Source: Erpobdella octoculata (lineage: Eukaryota; Annelida; Clitellata; Hirudinida; Erpobdellidae). From it: a stretch of 64,000 nt of DNA. How positions within the stretch are numbered: position 1 is the stretch's first letter; every line of letters begins with the position of its first letter. The translations under genes and the position numbers were made by a program. Below are positions 1-10,456 of the stretch, one piece after another. The stretch covers positions 19,446,477 to 19,510,476 of the forward strand of contig OZ022242.1 in the NCBI GenBank assembly GCA_963978895.1, written 5' to 3'. Below the pieces are notes generated by a model, which had not been told where the DNA came from, searched no databases, and worked only from the letters and a program-made list of their open reading frames with translations.

Positions 1-300
1 CAAGCCAAACTCGAAAAACTCGACTACTTTTATCATTTTGGACAGAGAGATTTTTTCATGACTTCAGCGATAACATAAGCATAAGCATAAGCAGTTAATA
101 ATAATGTTAAAATGTACACATTAACATTTTTTTAACTAAACTCTTTGTTTGGAAGAATAAAGCGTTGGGCGATAGTAGCTTATAGATCAGGGTTGTCCAG
201 CCTTTTTGCAGCCAGGGCCATTATTTTATTTTGATTTTGATGATAGTACGAGGGCCACAAATTAACAAAAAATATTTTATTCAAACTTCTAATTAAAAAC

Positions 301-301
<1 letters not shown>
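1..301. other. AT-rich sequence with a possible hAT terminus at 188
   Basis: No coding region is supported. From 188 the sequence begins CAGGGTTGTCC and continues with a GGGCCA motif and a GGGCCAC echo near 252. This resembles the ends of some hAT elements, but no partner end is visible before the (TA)n tract, so the assignment is weak. A short GCATAA tandem lies near 77-92. Confidence 0.3.

Positions 302-341
<40 letters not shown>
302..341. repeat. (TA)n microsatellite
   Basis: Pure TA dinucleotides. The tract directly abuts a CTAG Helitron-type terminus at 342, so it is the likely A^T insertion target. Confidence 0.95.
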
Positions 342-342
<1 letters not shown>

Positions 343-1081
343 TAGCGGGGTTACCCGGCGTTGCCCGGGGTTTTTAGAGGTTTTTCTAATGTTTGTCCCT
401 CTCGCTCCCGTTTCCTTCTCCACTTTCCCGTTTTCGTCGCGTTCCCGGTCGCTTTTCCGCTCTCGGTCGTTTTCCAGCTCCCGGTCGCTTTCCCGCTCAG
501 AAGTTTTGTTATCGATTTTCTCTCTTGCTCGCGTTTCCTTCCAAGCTTGCTCTCCCGATTCCAGTCGCTTTCCGCGTTCCCGGTCGCTTTCCGCGTTCCC
601 GGTCGCTTTCCCGTTCCCGGTCGCTTTCCCGTTCCCGGTCGCTTTCCCGTTCCCGCTCACGCTTGCTCTCCCGTTCCCGGTCATGCTTGCTCTCCCATTC
701 CCGGTCACGGTTGCTCTCCCGTTCCCGTTCCCGTTCCCGTTCACGCTCATTTTCTCTTTTCCATTCTTTCATAACTTCTGTTAGCCTATAAAACGTAAAA
801 TAGATTTGCTAAGACTATATATATATATGAATGTTTGTGGGTTAGTTTGTCTATTATAGAAACAGGAAAGCGACCCGGAACGGACAGCGAGTGGGAGCGG
901 GAATGCGACACGGAACGGACAGCGAGCGGGAGCGGGAATGCGACCGGCAGCGGGAAAACGACCGAAAACGGGAAAGCGAAAACAGGAGTGGGAAAGCAGG
1001 TGGGAAAGGAAACAGGAGAGAAAGAGACAAACATTAGAAAAACCTCTAAAAAACCCGGGCAACGCCGGGTATCTCCGCTAG
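342..1081. mobile_element. Inverted pair of Helitron-type 3' ends (Hel-B)
   Basis: On the minus strand an element ends at CTAG (342-345), preceded by a GC hairpin of the form CCCGG...CCGGG. On the plus strand a second copy ends with the same hairpin and CTAG at 1078-1081, followed by T. A GC-rich hairpin 8-10 nt before CTRR, flanked by host A and T, is the established Helitron 3' signature. Both arms consist largely of degenerate repeats of CCCGTTCCCGGTCGCTTT type. They meet near 815-828 at a short (TA)n. No Rep/helicase ORF is present, so this is non-autonomous. Long Arg/Ser-rich open frames here are translations of the repeat and are not genes. Confidence 0.65.
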
Positions 1082-1082
1082 T

Positions 1083-1373
1083 ACATACATAAACACAGAC
1101 ACAGACACACATACATGCACATACACATACATACATACACACATACATACGCACATACATATATATATAGTTCCCGCTCGCTCACCCGCTCCGCTCCGCT
1201 CATTTTGTGACGGATTTCAAAATTTTTTTCTCTATATTTGATTCCCCTTGACTCTCAAGATTGTGTGAAAATTTCATTACGATCGGATGAATGGTGTAGC
1301 AATGCATAAACACCATTAACATATATATATACATATATACATATATACAAACATTCATTTTTATATATATAGA
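1083..1373 (-). mobile_element. Helitron-type 5' terminal module
   Basis: Read on the minus strand, this begins A|TCTATATATATAAAAATG (TC at 1373-1372), as expected for a Helitron 5' end inserted between A and T. It continues through a short TATG-like tract into a conserved module containing GCATTGCTACACCATTCATC and CAAGGGGAATCAAATATAG. The same module recurs near 8570, 29520, 43230, 57420, 57640, 58200 and 58590. It has no coding content. Confidence 0.55.
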
Positions 1374-1603
<230 letters not shown>

Positions 1604-1605
1604 AA

Positions 1606-2036
1606 CATGTCTTGACTGACTGATAATCAACGCTGAGCTCAAACGCCTTATCTTAGGAACGTGAAATTTGGAACTTATATTACTTTTATAGGGTAAGCAC
1701 CCACTAAAATTTTGCTCCTGAGAATGAAAAACTGAGAAAATACGGATTTCACCATTTTTTGAAAATTTGGTTTCCAGGACCTCAAATATGGACTGGAAAA
1801 TAAGATTATTTGTTTTTTAAAATTACAGCTACTCAGAAACTATAAATGCTACAGATGTAAAAATTAATAATTAGTATGTTCTCAAAAAATAATGATATAC
1901 GTGTTTCACTGTTTTTTGAAAATTAAAATTATACATGTGTAACCGTATTTAAATAATTTATTTTCTTGGACCTCAAATATGGAATGGAAAATATGGTTGA
2001 TTGGTTATTAGAGTAACTGCCACTTAAAAATCAACA
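1606..2036 (+). mobile_element. Hel-C Helitron 5' fragment
   Basis: Contains ACATGTCTTGACTGACTGA followed by the diagnostic AATCAACGC[CT]GAGCTCAAACG and AACGTGAAATTTGGAAC blocks that open the Hel-C family (compare 9279, 32101, 62710). After this come internal units with TTTGGTTTCCAGGACCTC. The element is cut off on the right by the (ATCT)n array. Confidence 0.65.
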
Positions 2037-2901
<865 letters not shown>

Positions 2902-3629
2902 CGAAAATGTCGAGAGATTGACCGACGTGGGGCATGCCTCTCCTGAAGCTTAGCCAGAATCTCGTTGTACATCGATGCCATTTCATCTGGTCCTATGCTG
3001 CTCCAGTCTTGGTTTTTAGCGCAGAGTTTGCTTAGTTTAAGATCATGAAAGAAGAGATCACAATCAAAGTTCTTCCAATTTCTGCTTGTTGCAATGAATG
3101 ATATTGGACATGGTTTCGTAAGTGGAAGTTTTGACACGATCAAAGAGTGGTCGGATACTTAACGCATTTTCCTTACAGTAGACTTTTCGGAGCGTTTCTT
3201 TACTCGAGCCTAATCCAGACACGCAAATCCACTAGAAGTGATTTTAGCGAGTGCAATGTCGTTTGATGATTCATGAAAAGTTTTGACAATTGCAAAGGCA
3301 TCGAGATCATGCTCAACAATTATATTTGTCAACGAAACACTTTTTTTCCAATAGATTGGCAGTGTAAATATCCAATAGCCAAATCCTTTCTTATGGCTGT
3401 AGTGTTTATCATGTTATGAGTCGGGCTGCATCTATTCAATTGATCTGGCCTGAGACATTCAGTTTTGGCAGGGATGGCAGATATTATTACGGTCGACAAC
3501 TGCGTTGGCATTGACTGATGTGAATGATGATCATGTAGTGTCTCTAATAATATAGGGAGAGGTGGCGTTTGCTTTGGTAGCTTAGTCGGGTTAAACATCT
3601 TTTTTCCTGAATTTCTAATGATGGTTGAC
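2902..3629 (-). pseudogene. Decayed APE-type LINE ORF2 fragment
   Basis: On the minus strand a frame ending at 2902 reads RNWKNFDCDLFFHDL...EMASMYNEILAKLQERHAPRRS. This is the typical linker between the APE endonuclease and the reverse transcriptase of CR1/Jockey-group LINEs. Further upstream on that strand (about 3150-3420) there are pieces resembling the start of an APE domain (IGYLHCQSIGKK, then EHDLDAFAIV), broken by stops. The central endonuclease region is missing and the RT is cut off by the (ATCT)n array, so this is a dead internal fragment. Family assignment rests on motif recognition only. Confidence 0.6.
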
Positions 3630-5272
3630 TGAGCCACCGACCATCCCCAAAAAAGGATGGCTAGAAGTCCCAGTCTTTCGGAGCTACTTAACATTAGACT
3701 ACGACTATGATAGGCTCAGAACTCCTTATTTCGGTTCGACAACTAGTCTGCTGCCAGATAGATAATTTATGAAGTGAAACATTGCGTTGAAATGTTTCGA
3801 GAGGCCACAAATAGGATGACTAACTGTCACCACAAATAACGCAAATATTTGTAAGACTCTACTAGGAATCGAATCCACGTGTCTACGGCAACCCCGCCTT
3901 GCCTAAATGCAAGCGCTCTTACCAACTGAGCCACCGACCATCCCCAAAAAAGGATGGCTAGAAGTCCCAGTCTTTCGGAGCTACTTAACATTAGACTACG
4001 ACTATGATAGGCTCAGAACTCCTTATTTCGGTTCGACAACTAGTCTGCTGCCAGATAGATAATTTATGAAGTGAAACATTGCGTTGAAATGTTTCGAGAG
4101 GCCACAAATAGGATGACTAACTGTCACCACAAATAACGCAAATATTTGTAAGACTCTACTAGGAATAGAACCCACGTGTCTACGGCAACACCGCCTTGCC
4201 TAAATGCAAGCGCTCTTACCAACTGAGCCACCGACCATCCCCAAAAAAGGATGGCTAGAAGTCCCAGTCTTTCGGAGCTACTTAACATTAGACTACGACT
4301 ATGATAGGCTCAGAACTCCTTATTTCGGTTCGACAACTAGTCTGTTGCCAGATAGATAATTTATGAAGTGAAACATTGCGTTGAAATGTTTCGAGAGGCC
4401 ACAAATGGGATGACTAACTGTCACCACAAATAACGCAAATATTTGTAAGACTCTACTAGGAATCGAACCCACGTGTCTACGGCAACACCGCCTTGCCTAA
4501 ATTCAAGCGCTCTTACCAACTGAGCCACCGACCATCCCCCAAAAAAGGATGGCTAGAAGTCCCAGTCTTTCGGAGCTACTTAACATTAGACTACGACTAT
4601 GATAGGCTCAGAACTCCTTATTTCGGTTCGACAACTAGTCTGCTGCCAGATAGATAATTTATGAAGTGAAACATTGCGTTGAAATGTTTCGAGAGGCCAC
4701 AAATAGGATGACTAACTGTCACCACAAATAACGCAAATATTTGTAAGACTCTACTAGGAATCGAACCCACGTGTCTACGGCAACCCCGCCTTGCCTAAAT
4801 GCAAGCGCTCTTACCAACTGAGCCACCGATCATCCCAAAAAAGGATGGCTAGAAGTCCCAGTCTTTCGGAGCTACTTAACATTAGACTACGACTATGATA
4901 GGCTCAGAACTCCTTATTTTGGTTCGACAACTAGTCTGTTGCCAGATAGATTATTTATGAAGTGAAACATTGCGTTGAAATGTTTCGAGAGGCCACAAAT
5001 AGGATGACTAACTGTCACCACAAACAACGCAAATATTTGTAAGACTCTACTAGGAATCGAACCCACGTGTCTTTTTTTTTTTTTATAATAGTTTATAGTC
5101 CTTTACACCATGTGTTTTAAGACTCTAATGGCTGTATGTAGGAAGCACTTAAGTACTTCCTGTCGATGATCAGAATTTGATCCTTTTTACTTTTCCCTCC
5201 TCCTTTCTCCAGGCTTGGGACTGGCTCGCAATAAGCGAGGCGGAGTTAACCCACGTGTCTACGGCAACACCG

Positions 5273-5276
<4 letters not shown>
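3630..5276 (-). repeat. 297-bp tandem array with a tRNA-like head
   Basis: About five units with near-exact 297-bp spacing; the GAGCCACCG landmark is at 3631, 3928, 4225, 4522 and 4820. Each unit carries on the minus strand an A-box-like TGGCTCAGTTGG and a B-box-like GGTTCGA[TA]TCC, a D-arm GCTC/GAGC, an anticodon-like arm CTTGC/GCAAG and a GGC/GCC arm resembling a long variable arm. The rest of the unit is non-tRNA sequence, so this looks like a tRNA-derived SINE amplified in tandem, or a satellite derived from one. The anticodon-like loop is 6 nt, which argues against a working tRNA. The last unit is split by a SINE at 5073-5247 and ends abruptly at (TA)n. A partial unit also lies at 53779-53934. 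Confidence 0.7.
5073..5247 (-). mobile_element. SINE insertion with 13-bp target-site duplication
   Basis: A 175-bp insert in the last tRNA-like unit is flanked by AACCCACGTGTCT at 5060-5072 and 5248-5260. The uninterrupted sequence is seen in the neighbouring unit near 4767. On the minus strand it starts TTAACTCCGCCTCGC, contains a GCGAGCCAGTCCCAAGCCTGG block and ends in a poly(A) tail. A second copy with the same 5' start lies at 62810-63005, so the start is a true element end and not a random truncation. Its last ~35 bp before the tail match the 3' end of the RNase H LINE at 31118-31913. Confidence 0.85.
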
Positions 5277-5334
<58 letters not shown>

Positions 5335-5405
5335 TTATATGTATATGTATATGTATATATATATATTTATATATATATATGTATATATGTATATGTATAT
5401 ATATG

Positions 5406-5452
<47 letters not shown>

Positions 5453-5459
5453 ATACTAT
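5277..5459. repeat. (TA)n-rich tract with TATG variants
   Basis: TA dinucleotides interspersed with TATATG and TTTATA. The same pattern of variants is found at about 47935-48018 and 51930-51985 (flanks of a LINE), 53400-53540 and 54046-54180, showing the tract is part of a duplicated module. Confidence 0.9.
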
Positions 5460-5588
5460 AGTAGCCCACGTCACTCACTCACTTAATGATTCTGTTACGC
5501 TTACGTAATTAGTCGTATAGCTACTATATTATCGAAGATATTTCTATTAGTATTCAGTAGTTATTAAATACCATTTTTAATCATTGAT
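5460..5588. repeat. Dispersed CACGTCACTCACT module (about 130 bp)
   Basis: Begins TAGTAGCCCACGTCACTCAC and runs through TTACGTAATTAGTCGTATAG to ATTGATATATA, bounded on both sides by (TA)n. Intact or interrupted copies lie at 51988-52045/53236-53280, 53548-53690 and 54186-54312. A shorter variant is at 9058, 31072 and 60126. These copies supply the empty sites that prove the hAT and RNase H LINE insertions. Confidence 0.75.
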
Positions 5589-5709
<121 letters not shown>

Positions 5710-5776
5710 TATTTATATTTATTAGTTTTATGAAAATATATATACTCCGAGCAATAAACACTTTTTTTCTTCCGCC

Positions 5777-5992
5777 TCTTTAAAGAAGACACCGGATTCT
5801 CCTCTATTGACAACATTAATTCCCCTCACCTTTTCCTCTCCTTCTACTCATCAACTTAACAGCCCAGTTGCTTGCTCTGCGGGTGCCTCTCCAGAGGCTG
5901 CTGAAGGAGACATTCCACATGTCAGGGATGCGAATGTAACAGTACCTCTTTTCCAGCATCTAATGGATTGTCCAAATATTACCCGTAAATAA
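5777..5992 (+). pseudogene. Fragment of a PLE-type C-terminal tail (inferred)
   Basis: An open frame without a convincing ATG start runs from about 5780 to the stop at 5990-5992. It is Ser/Pro/Ala-rich (SPVACSAGASPEAAEGD) and ends FQHLMDCPNITRK. The duplicate at 54563-54772 has nine extra bases and ends CPNITIRRRK. PLE-2 also ends GNITIRRKK after a Ser/Thr/Cys-rich tail with a comparable stretch (PSVYCATDGAHGINSDF). I infer a 5'-truncated PLE 3' end; the catalytic domains are absent. The (TA)n on its left is where PLE insertions in this window usually start. Confidence 0.4.
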
Positions 5993-6100
5993 TTGCATTT
6001 TGTTTCATTCTTGTAATGTTCCATACTTAACTTCAGCGGTTTATTTTTAAGATTTTAGTTATAATCTTTTTTTTATTATTTTAAACTTTTTCATTTATAA

Positions 6101-6450
6101 CTAGCGGGGTAACGGCGTTGCCCGGAGATTTTAGAGGTTTGTCTAATGCAGGTCTCTTTCGCTCCCGTTTCCTTCACGTTTGCGATCCCGCTTCCGGTCG
6201 TTATCAGTTCTCTGTCGCTTTCCGCACACTCTTTCGCTCTCAGTTGCCCCCCCCCCGGAGTAAAAAATATCGATACATCGATATATCGCTTTCCCGCTCC
6301 GCTCCCGGTCGCTTTCCCGCCCCGCTCCCGGTCGCTTTCCAGCTTCCGGTTGCTATCCCGCTCCCGATCTCTATCACGCTCCCGCTTGCTCTCCCGTTCC
6401 CGGTTGCTTTCTCTTTCCAGCTTGCTCTTTCGCTCTACTTCTTATTAGAC
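6101..6450 (-). mobile_element. Helitron-type 3' end (Hel-B variant)
   Basis: A6100|CTAG then CGGGGTAACGGCGTTGCCCGG: the CTAG terminus with the GC hairpin read on the minus strand. It is followed by the TCCCGCTCCCGGTCGC degenerate repeat. A C10-rich stretch and an ATCGATACATCGATATATCG block lie near 6250-6290. The corresponding copy is at 54881-55235. The 5' end is not recognised. Confidence 0.55.
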
Positions 6451-6812
6451 ATTATTTACAAAAATATTAAAAACTAAAAAGCTGTCATTTAACTAATATT
6501 TTTAAACTTATTTATTGTATCATCATGCAAACCAGTATTGCCACTAGTTTTGTAGCTGTTACCACACAGATTGCAAGTAACATTATCTTTACTGGTTTTT
6601 TTTAAGAAGTTCCACACAACACTACTACTGGACCACGACATAATTTACGTTGTGAAGCACGAATTCCGAAATTTTGTATCGATTTATCGGATCGAATAAT
6701 ATCGGCTAAAAATATCGATATAATGGAATAAAAATATCGATACACCGATATATCGATATTTTTTCGACATCCCTAATCTGTACTCTGTTCTAAAAGTTCG
6801 TCACCGGAGACT
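6451..6812. other. Non-coding stretch with ATCGATA-rich segment
   Basis: No ORF is supported. From about 6680 to 6775 there are repeated ATATCGATA/TCGATATATCG motifs ending TTTTTTCGACATCCCTAA, with a related block near 6265-6290. This could be the two ends of a small hAT-like MITE, but I cannot define a target duplication. Confidence 0.35.
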
Positions 6813-7622
6813 ATGAAGGTTCCCCGCCAAAGATCTCGCTCTCAGGACCATGATCTTGGTTTTTCTCCTTCATCATCCATTTCAAACCCTAGAATTGTCG
6901 CTTATAACTACCATAGCAAACGTTCTTCTCTACGACGCCCCATCTCAACCAATGAAACTCAGTACAGTTCTGGTTCTCTATTTTATCTACCCGCCTTTGC
7001 TTCTTCATCCTCCATCAACCACGAAGCTGCGTGTCCCAGAAAATCTATTGCATATGACTTCTGTACTAGGACCTCGTCACCAGAGACTATGAAAGTTTCC
7101 CGCCAAAGACCTCGTTCCCAAGACTGTGGTCCCCGTTACTCGATTTCACCATCCTTCTTACTTCCTCGAATTGGGGTTTACAACTACCATAGTGAACGTC
7201 ATATTCGTCTACGTCCGACCGTCAGCATGATTCCAAGCCAGCATACTACATACAGTCTTCGTTTGCCTTTTCACCCAACTGATGTTGCCCCTGTGCCCCC
7301 CGTGGAGCACAAACCTGAACGTCGCTTAAAATGTATTAGATCTGCACTCTGTACTAAGAGTTCGTCACCAGGAACTACGAAGATTTCTCGACAAAGATAT
7401 TCCCAGAACAGTGGTCATGGTTTCTCCCCTTCGCTATCCTTCCTACTTCCTAGAATCTGTCATAGTGAACGTTCTTCTTCTCTTGGACGGCCCCTCACCA
7501 TGATTCCTACCAGTCGAACTACGTATATTCCTCGTTTGTTTGCTTTGACTAGTAATGGTGACCATAACACCCCTTTTCCTCATTTAATTAATAATCCAAA
7601 CATTACATTACGTAGACGTTAA
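6813..7622 (+). CDS. 269-aa ORF with three ~95-aa repeats; possible PLE tail
   Basis: I do not recognise a catalytic domain. The protein is rich in Ser, Arg and Pro and contains three degenerate repeats beginning near residues 1, 89 and 188, each with the pattern SSP[EG]T[MT]K[VI][SP]RQR followed by a FSPS/SPSFLLPRI segment. It ends HLINNPNITLRRR, resembling the ends of PLE-2 (NITIRRKK) and of the small tail at 54772 (NITIRRRK). The frame is open upstream of the ATG for about 15 codons with recognisable repeat sequence (LCSKSSSPET), so the ORF is probably 5'-truncated. The copy at 55598-56407 differs by about seven amino-acid changes and few silent ones, which argues against selection since duplication. 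Function is unknown; a PLE C-terminal tail is my inference. Confidence 0.45.
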   Translation: MKVPRQRSRSQDHDLGFSPSSSISNPRIVAYNYHSKRSSLRRPISTNETQYSSGSLFYLPAFASSSSINHEAACPRKSIAYDFCTRTSSPETMKVSRQRPRSQDCGPRYSISPSFLLPRIGVYNYHSERHIRLRPTVSMIPSQHTTYSLRLPFHPTDVAPVPPVEHKPERRLKCIRSALCTKSSSPGTTKISRQRYSQNSGHGFSPSLSFLLPRICHSERSSSLGRPLTMIPTSRTTYIPRLFALTSNGDHNTPFPHLINNPNITLRRR

Positions 7623-8156
7623 CTCTAGATTTCACTTACTCATGGTCTCCTAGTTTAGGTATTATTCTAGGTCATATTTATTTTATATTTGCTCTTATGA
7701 TTTTAATGGTAATTATTACATCCCTTCCTGTTTTATTTTTGCTCTTAATTTTATTTTTTTTCTTTCTATCTATGTATACTTTGACATTTAAGGCCTTAAA
7801 TTTGTATGTGCAATTCTAATCGACGAAAAACTAACACCTGTATCGACGAAAGACTAAACCTACAATTCTTATGTCATATTTGATTTATATTTGCTCCTTT
7901 GATTTTATTCTTAATTAATACCTTCCCTCGTATTTTATTCATTATCTATATCTATATATCAAACAAGTAAATTAAAAACGAATTTTTCAAACCAATGCTC
8001 TTATATGTAATTAAAACACAAATTTTGCAATCAATTTTTTCTTATATTACTCTTTTATTTTATATTAAAGTCGAAATATCTTAATTATATCGAAATATCG
8101 AAATTAATTAAAATTAACTAAATTAATTGACTTATTGTAAAACTAATAATTGAATA
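7623..8156. other. AT-rich non-coding (possible 3' UTR of the 269-aa ORF)
   Basis: Strongly AT-rich, with a direct repeat of TCATATTT[AG][TA]TT...TTTGCTC near 7670 and 7870 and ATCGACGAAA[AG]ACTAA near 7820 and 7844. No hammerhead core was found by eye. Confidence 0.5.
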
Positions 8157-8690
8157 TTGCATTGTCTTCTATTTTGAGCATGTATGCAAAATTTGAAAAA
8201 AATCTATCATCAGGAAGTGACTCAAAAATTGATTGCAAGATTTGAAACAGACAGAGAAACAGACAGACAGAGAAACAGAGACGACGAGTTAATAAAAGCA
8301 TTGGTAAAAATGAATGTTTGTATATATATTTGTCCTTTATGCATTGCTACACCATGTATGTATGTATGTATGTATGTATGTATGTATGTATGTATGTATG
8401 TATGTATGTATGTATGTATGTATGTATGTATGTATGTATGTATGTATGTATGTATGTATGTATGTATGTATGTATGTATGTATGTATGTATGTATGTATG
8501 TATGTATGTATGTATGTATGTATGTATGTATGTATGTATGTATATATGTATGTATATATGTATGTTATTTATGCATTGCTACACGATTCATCCGATCGTA
8601 ATGAAATTTTCACACAACCTTGATAGTCAAGGGGAATCAAATATAGAGAAAAAAATTGAAATCCGTCACAAAATGCGAGACAATTGAATC
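8157..8690 (+). repeat. Dispersed repeat with GCATTGCTACACC module and (TATG)n
   Basis: Starts with a segment containing TTTGAAACAGACAGAG and short ACAGACAGAGAA tandem units (more units in the copy at 57020-57110), then AATGAATGTTTGTATATATA, a long (TATG)n, and the GCATTGCTACAC...GATCGTAATGAAATTTTC module. The duplicate is 56940-57518. Open frames through the TATG tract (Met-Tyr-Val-Cys) are not genes. Confidence 0.7.
8357..8541. repeat. (TATG)n microsatellite
   Basis: About 46 tetranucleotide units, perfect until the last few. Confidence 0.97.
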
Positions 8691-9057
8691 AATCAAAATT
8701 TCAGTTTGATCGGATATTGTATAATTAAGTTTTTCAAAAATCACCAAATTTTAACGGACTAGATTTTTAATTACTGATTCCTTTTACAGCCCAGAGCCAA
8801 ACTCAAAAATTAAAAATCCGTTAAAATTTTGTGTTTTTTGAAAAACCTAATTATACAATATCCGATCAAACTGAAATTTTGATAGATTCAATTGTCTCGC
8901 AGCCCAAGTCGATGTGCCAAATTTCAGCTCGATCGGATAACGGGAAGTGAGTTAATTTTGAGACTCAAAGTTTGTGACCGACAGGAAGACAGACAATCGA
9001 AAATAATATAAAGGATTTAAAAATAAGTTCATGATATGTATAAACATATTAATATAA
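8691..9057. repeat. Dispersed repeat, first copy of a triplicated block
   Basis: Contains two inverted versions of a segment with TACAATATCCGATCAAACTG (near 8704 and 8850 on opposite strands), then TTTCAGCTCGATCGGATAA and CCGACAGGAAGACAGACAATC. Copies from about 8759 onward are at 30773-31071 and 59829-60125. No coding content. Confidence 0.7.
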
Positions 9058-9139
9058 TAGTAGACCACGTCACTGGCTGATTCTGTCACGCTTACGTAAT
9101 AAGTCGTATAGTAGTTATTAAATACAATTTTTTTATCAT

Positions 9140-9238
<99 letters not shown>

Positions 9239-9278
9239 CATATATATATACATATATATACATACGTATATATATATA
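9058..9278. repeat. Short CACGTCACTGG module followed by (TA)n
   Basis: TAGTAGACCACGTCACTGGC through TTACGTAATAAGTCGTATAG to ATTGATATATA, then about 130 bp of TA with TACA variants. This copy is the empty site for the LINE insertion at 31118-31913. Confidence 0.8.
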
Positions 9279-9427
9279 TCTATATATATAAAAGAACATG
9301 TCCTGACTGACTGACTGACTGACAGATGACTGACTGATAATCAACGCCGAGCTCAAACGCCTCATCCTAGGAACGTGAAATTTGGAACTTATATTACTTT
9401 TATAGCGTAAACATCCAAACATTTCTT
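9279..9427 (+). mobile_element. Hel-C Helitron 5' end
   Basis: A9278|TCTATATATATAAAAG then ACATGTCCTGACTGAC tandem GACT units, the AATCAACGCCGAGCTCAAACG block and AACGTGAAATTTGGAAC. At about 9420 the Hel-C body is replaced by antisense LINE ORF1 sequence. The same junction occurs at 32250, so the composite was copied as a unit. Confidence 0.7.
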
Positions 9428-10456
9428 TACCCCATCGTTGCTGTTGTGTACGTCTGCATTGGAACCACTCAGACACCTCCCACTCTGGGAGGTCTTTTGG
9501 TCACGATTTTGTCCTCCACGATGATCAGATTGGTTTCTGCAGCCCTCGTTCTCTGCCTGAAACAATCGACAAGATGTTTCCGTGCTTCTCTTTCTTTCTG
9601 GGTCATGTTTCGATGTATGAAAACCGATTCTCCCTCCTTTAAAGTTTTCAAGTTTTTTGTCTGTTTCAGAAGTTTTGGTTGAAGAATCTTGTTTTTCTAG
9701 ACCAGCTTCAGTGGTCTTGGCCTGGAAAGCTCGTTTTCTCTCTCGGCTTTCTTCCCGAGTCTGACTAAATTCACAATTTCGACATCACATGAAATCGCTT
9801 CCAGCAATTCCTCCATTCTTTTCTTGTCGTCCAGTTTGCGCTCATCTGGCACGGACGATCTCGACTCGGACAGTCCGTAAACAATGACGCTCATCTTTCT
9901 TCTGAGTCTGTCCGCTTCCTCATCCTTGTCCTCCTGTTTCTTCACGTCAATGGCTTTCTTGAGGCTCAACTGTAGGTTCGACACTTGTTCGCCCTTGCCG
10001 GACAAGACTGAATCTTGCACTTTTTTAACACCGTCGGCCAATTTATTTACTTTTTTCCTGAACAAATCCGACCATTTCTCTGGTGGCTGTGTCAACTTTT
10101 TCCGATAGTGGTTCTAGGTCGACATCTGTTATCTTTTTCCTAAGGCCCTTGACTTCCTCAAGAACTTCGCTAAGTTTATTTTTGTTTAGAGAAAATTCTT
10201 TTCTTTCTTCTGCAAACATCATCTCTCTCCTCTCAGAGTCTTTTTGCATTATCTCTCTAAACTCCTTGTTGTTCTGAGAGAAGGCTTCAAGACCGGCGAA
10301 TCCCTCCTCGTTGCTTGCGTGCCGTTTTCCTATCAGGACGTTGACTGCATCGGTGTTGCACCTGGCGCCTTTGTCACACAGACTCAAACCCAGTTTTTGA
10401 ACCACCTCCGATGCCTCTTGTCTAGACTCTTTACGAGTTTTAACCGTATCGGCCAT
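9428..10456 (-). pseudogene. LINE ORF1 (nucleic-acid-binding gag-like protein), broken copy 1
   Basis: The minus-strand frame starts MADTVKTRKESRQEA at 10456. It has a long Lys/Glu-rich coiled-coil region, then RRKMSVIVYGLSES and NLVRLGKK, a layout like the RRM-like core of LINE ORF1 proteins, and ends RPPRVGGV at 9469. It is interrupted twice: a frameshift near 10045-10095 beside an A6 run, also present in the other two copies, and an in-frame TAG near 9698 that is TTG in copy 2. The frame beyond the stop (SEWFQCRRTQQQRW) continues only a few codons before Helitron sequence. ORF1 proteins of this kind coat LINE RNA; no RT is attached here. Confidence 0.7.

Noticed and set aside
289..1092. 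Arg/Ser-rich or Gly-Asn-rich proteins on both strands (also 6.1, 29.6, 36.8, 43.3, 54.9, 58.7 kb)
   Set aside because: Frames through degenerate CCCGGTCGCTTT-type repeats at Helitron-type ends; open in several frames at once because the repeat lacks stops.
3857..3945. Functional tRNA genes in the tandem array
   Set aside because: The anticodon-like loop is 6 nt and the T-arm stem pairs poorly; best read as tRNA-derived.
3630..5072. CRISPR-like regular repeats
   Set aside because: Period of 297 bp with no variable spacers, in a eukaryotic context; units are continuous tandem copies.
8184..8687. Met-Tyr-Val-Cys repeat ORFs (also 39.8 and 57.2 kb)
   Set aside because: Translation of (TATG)n in all frames; no independent coding signal.
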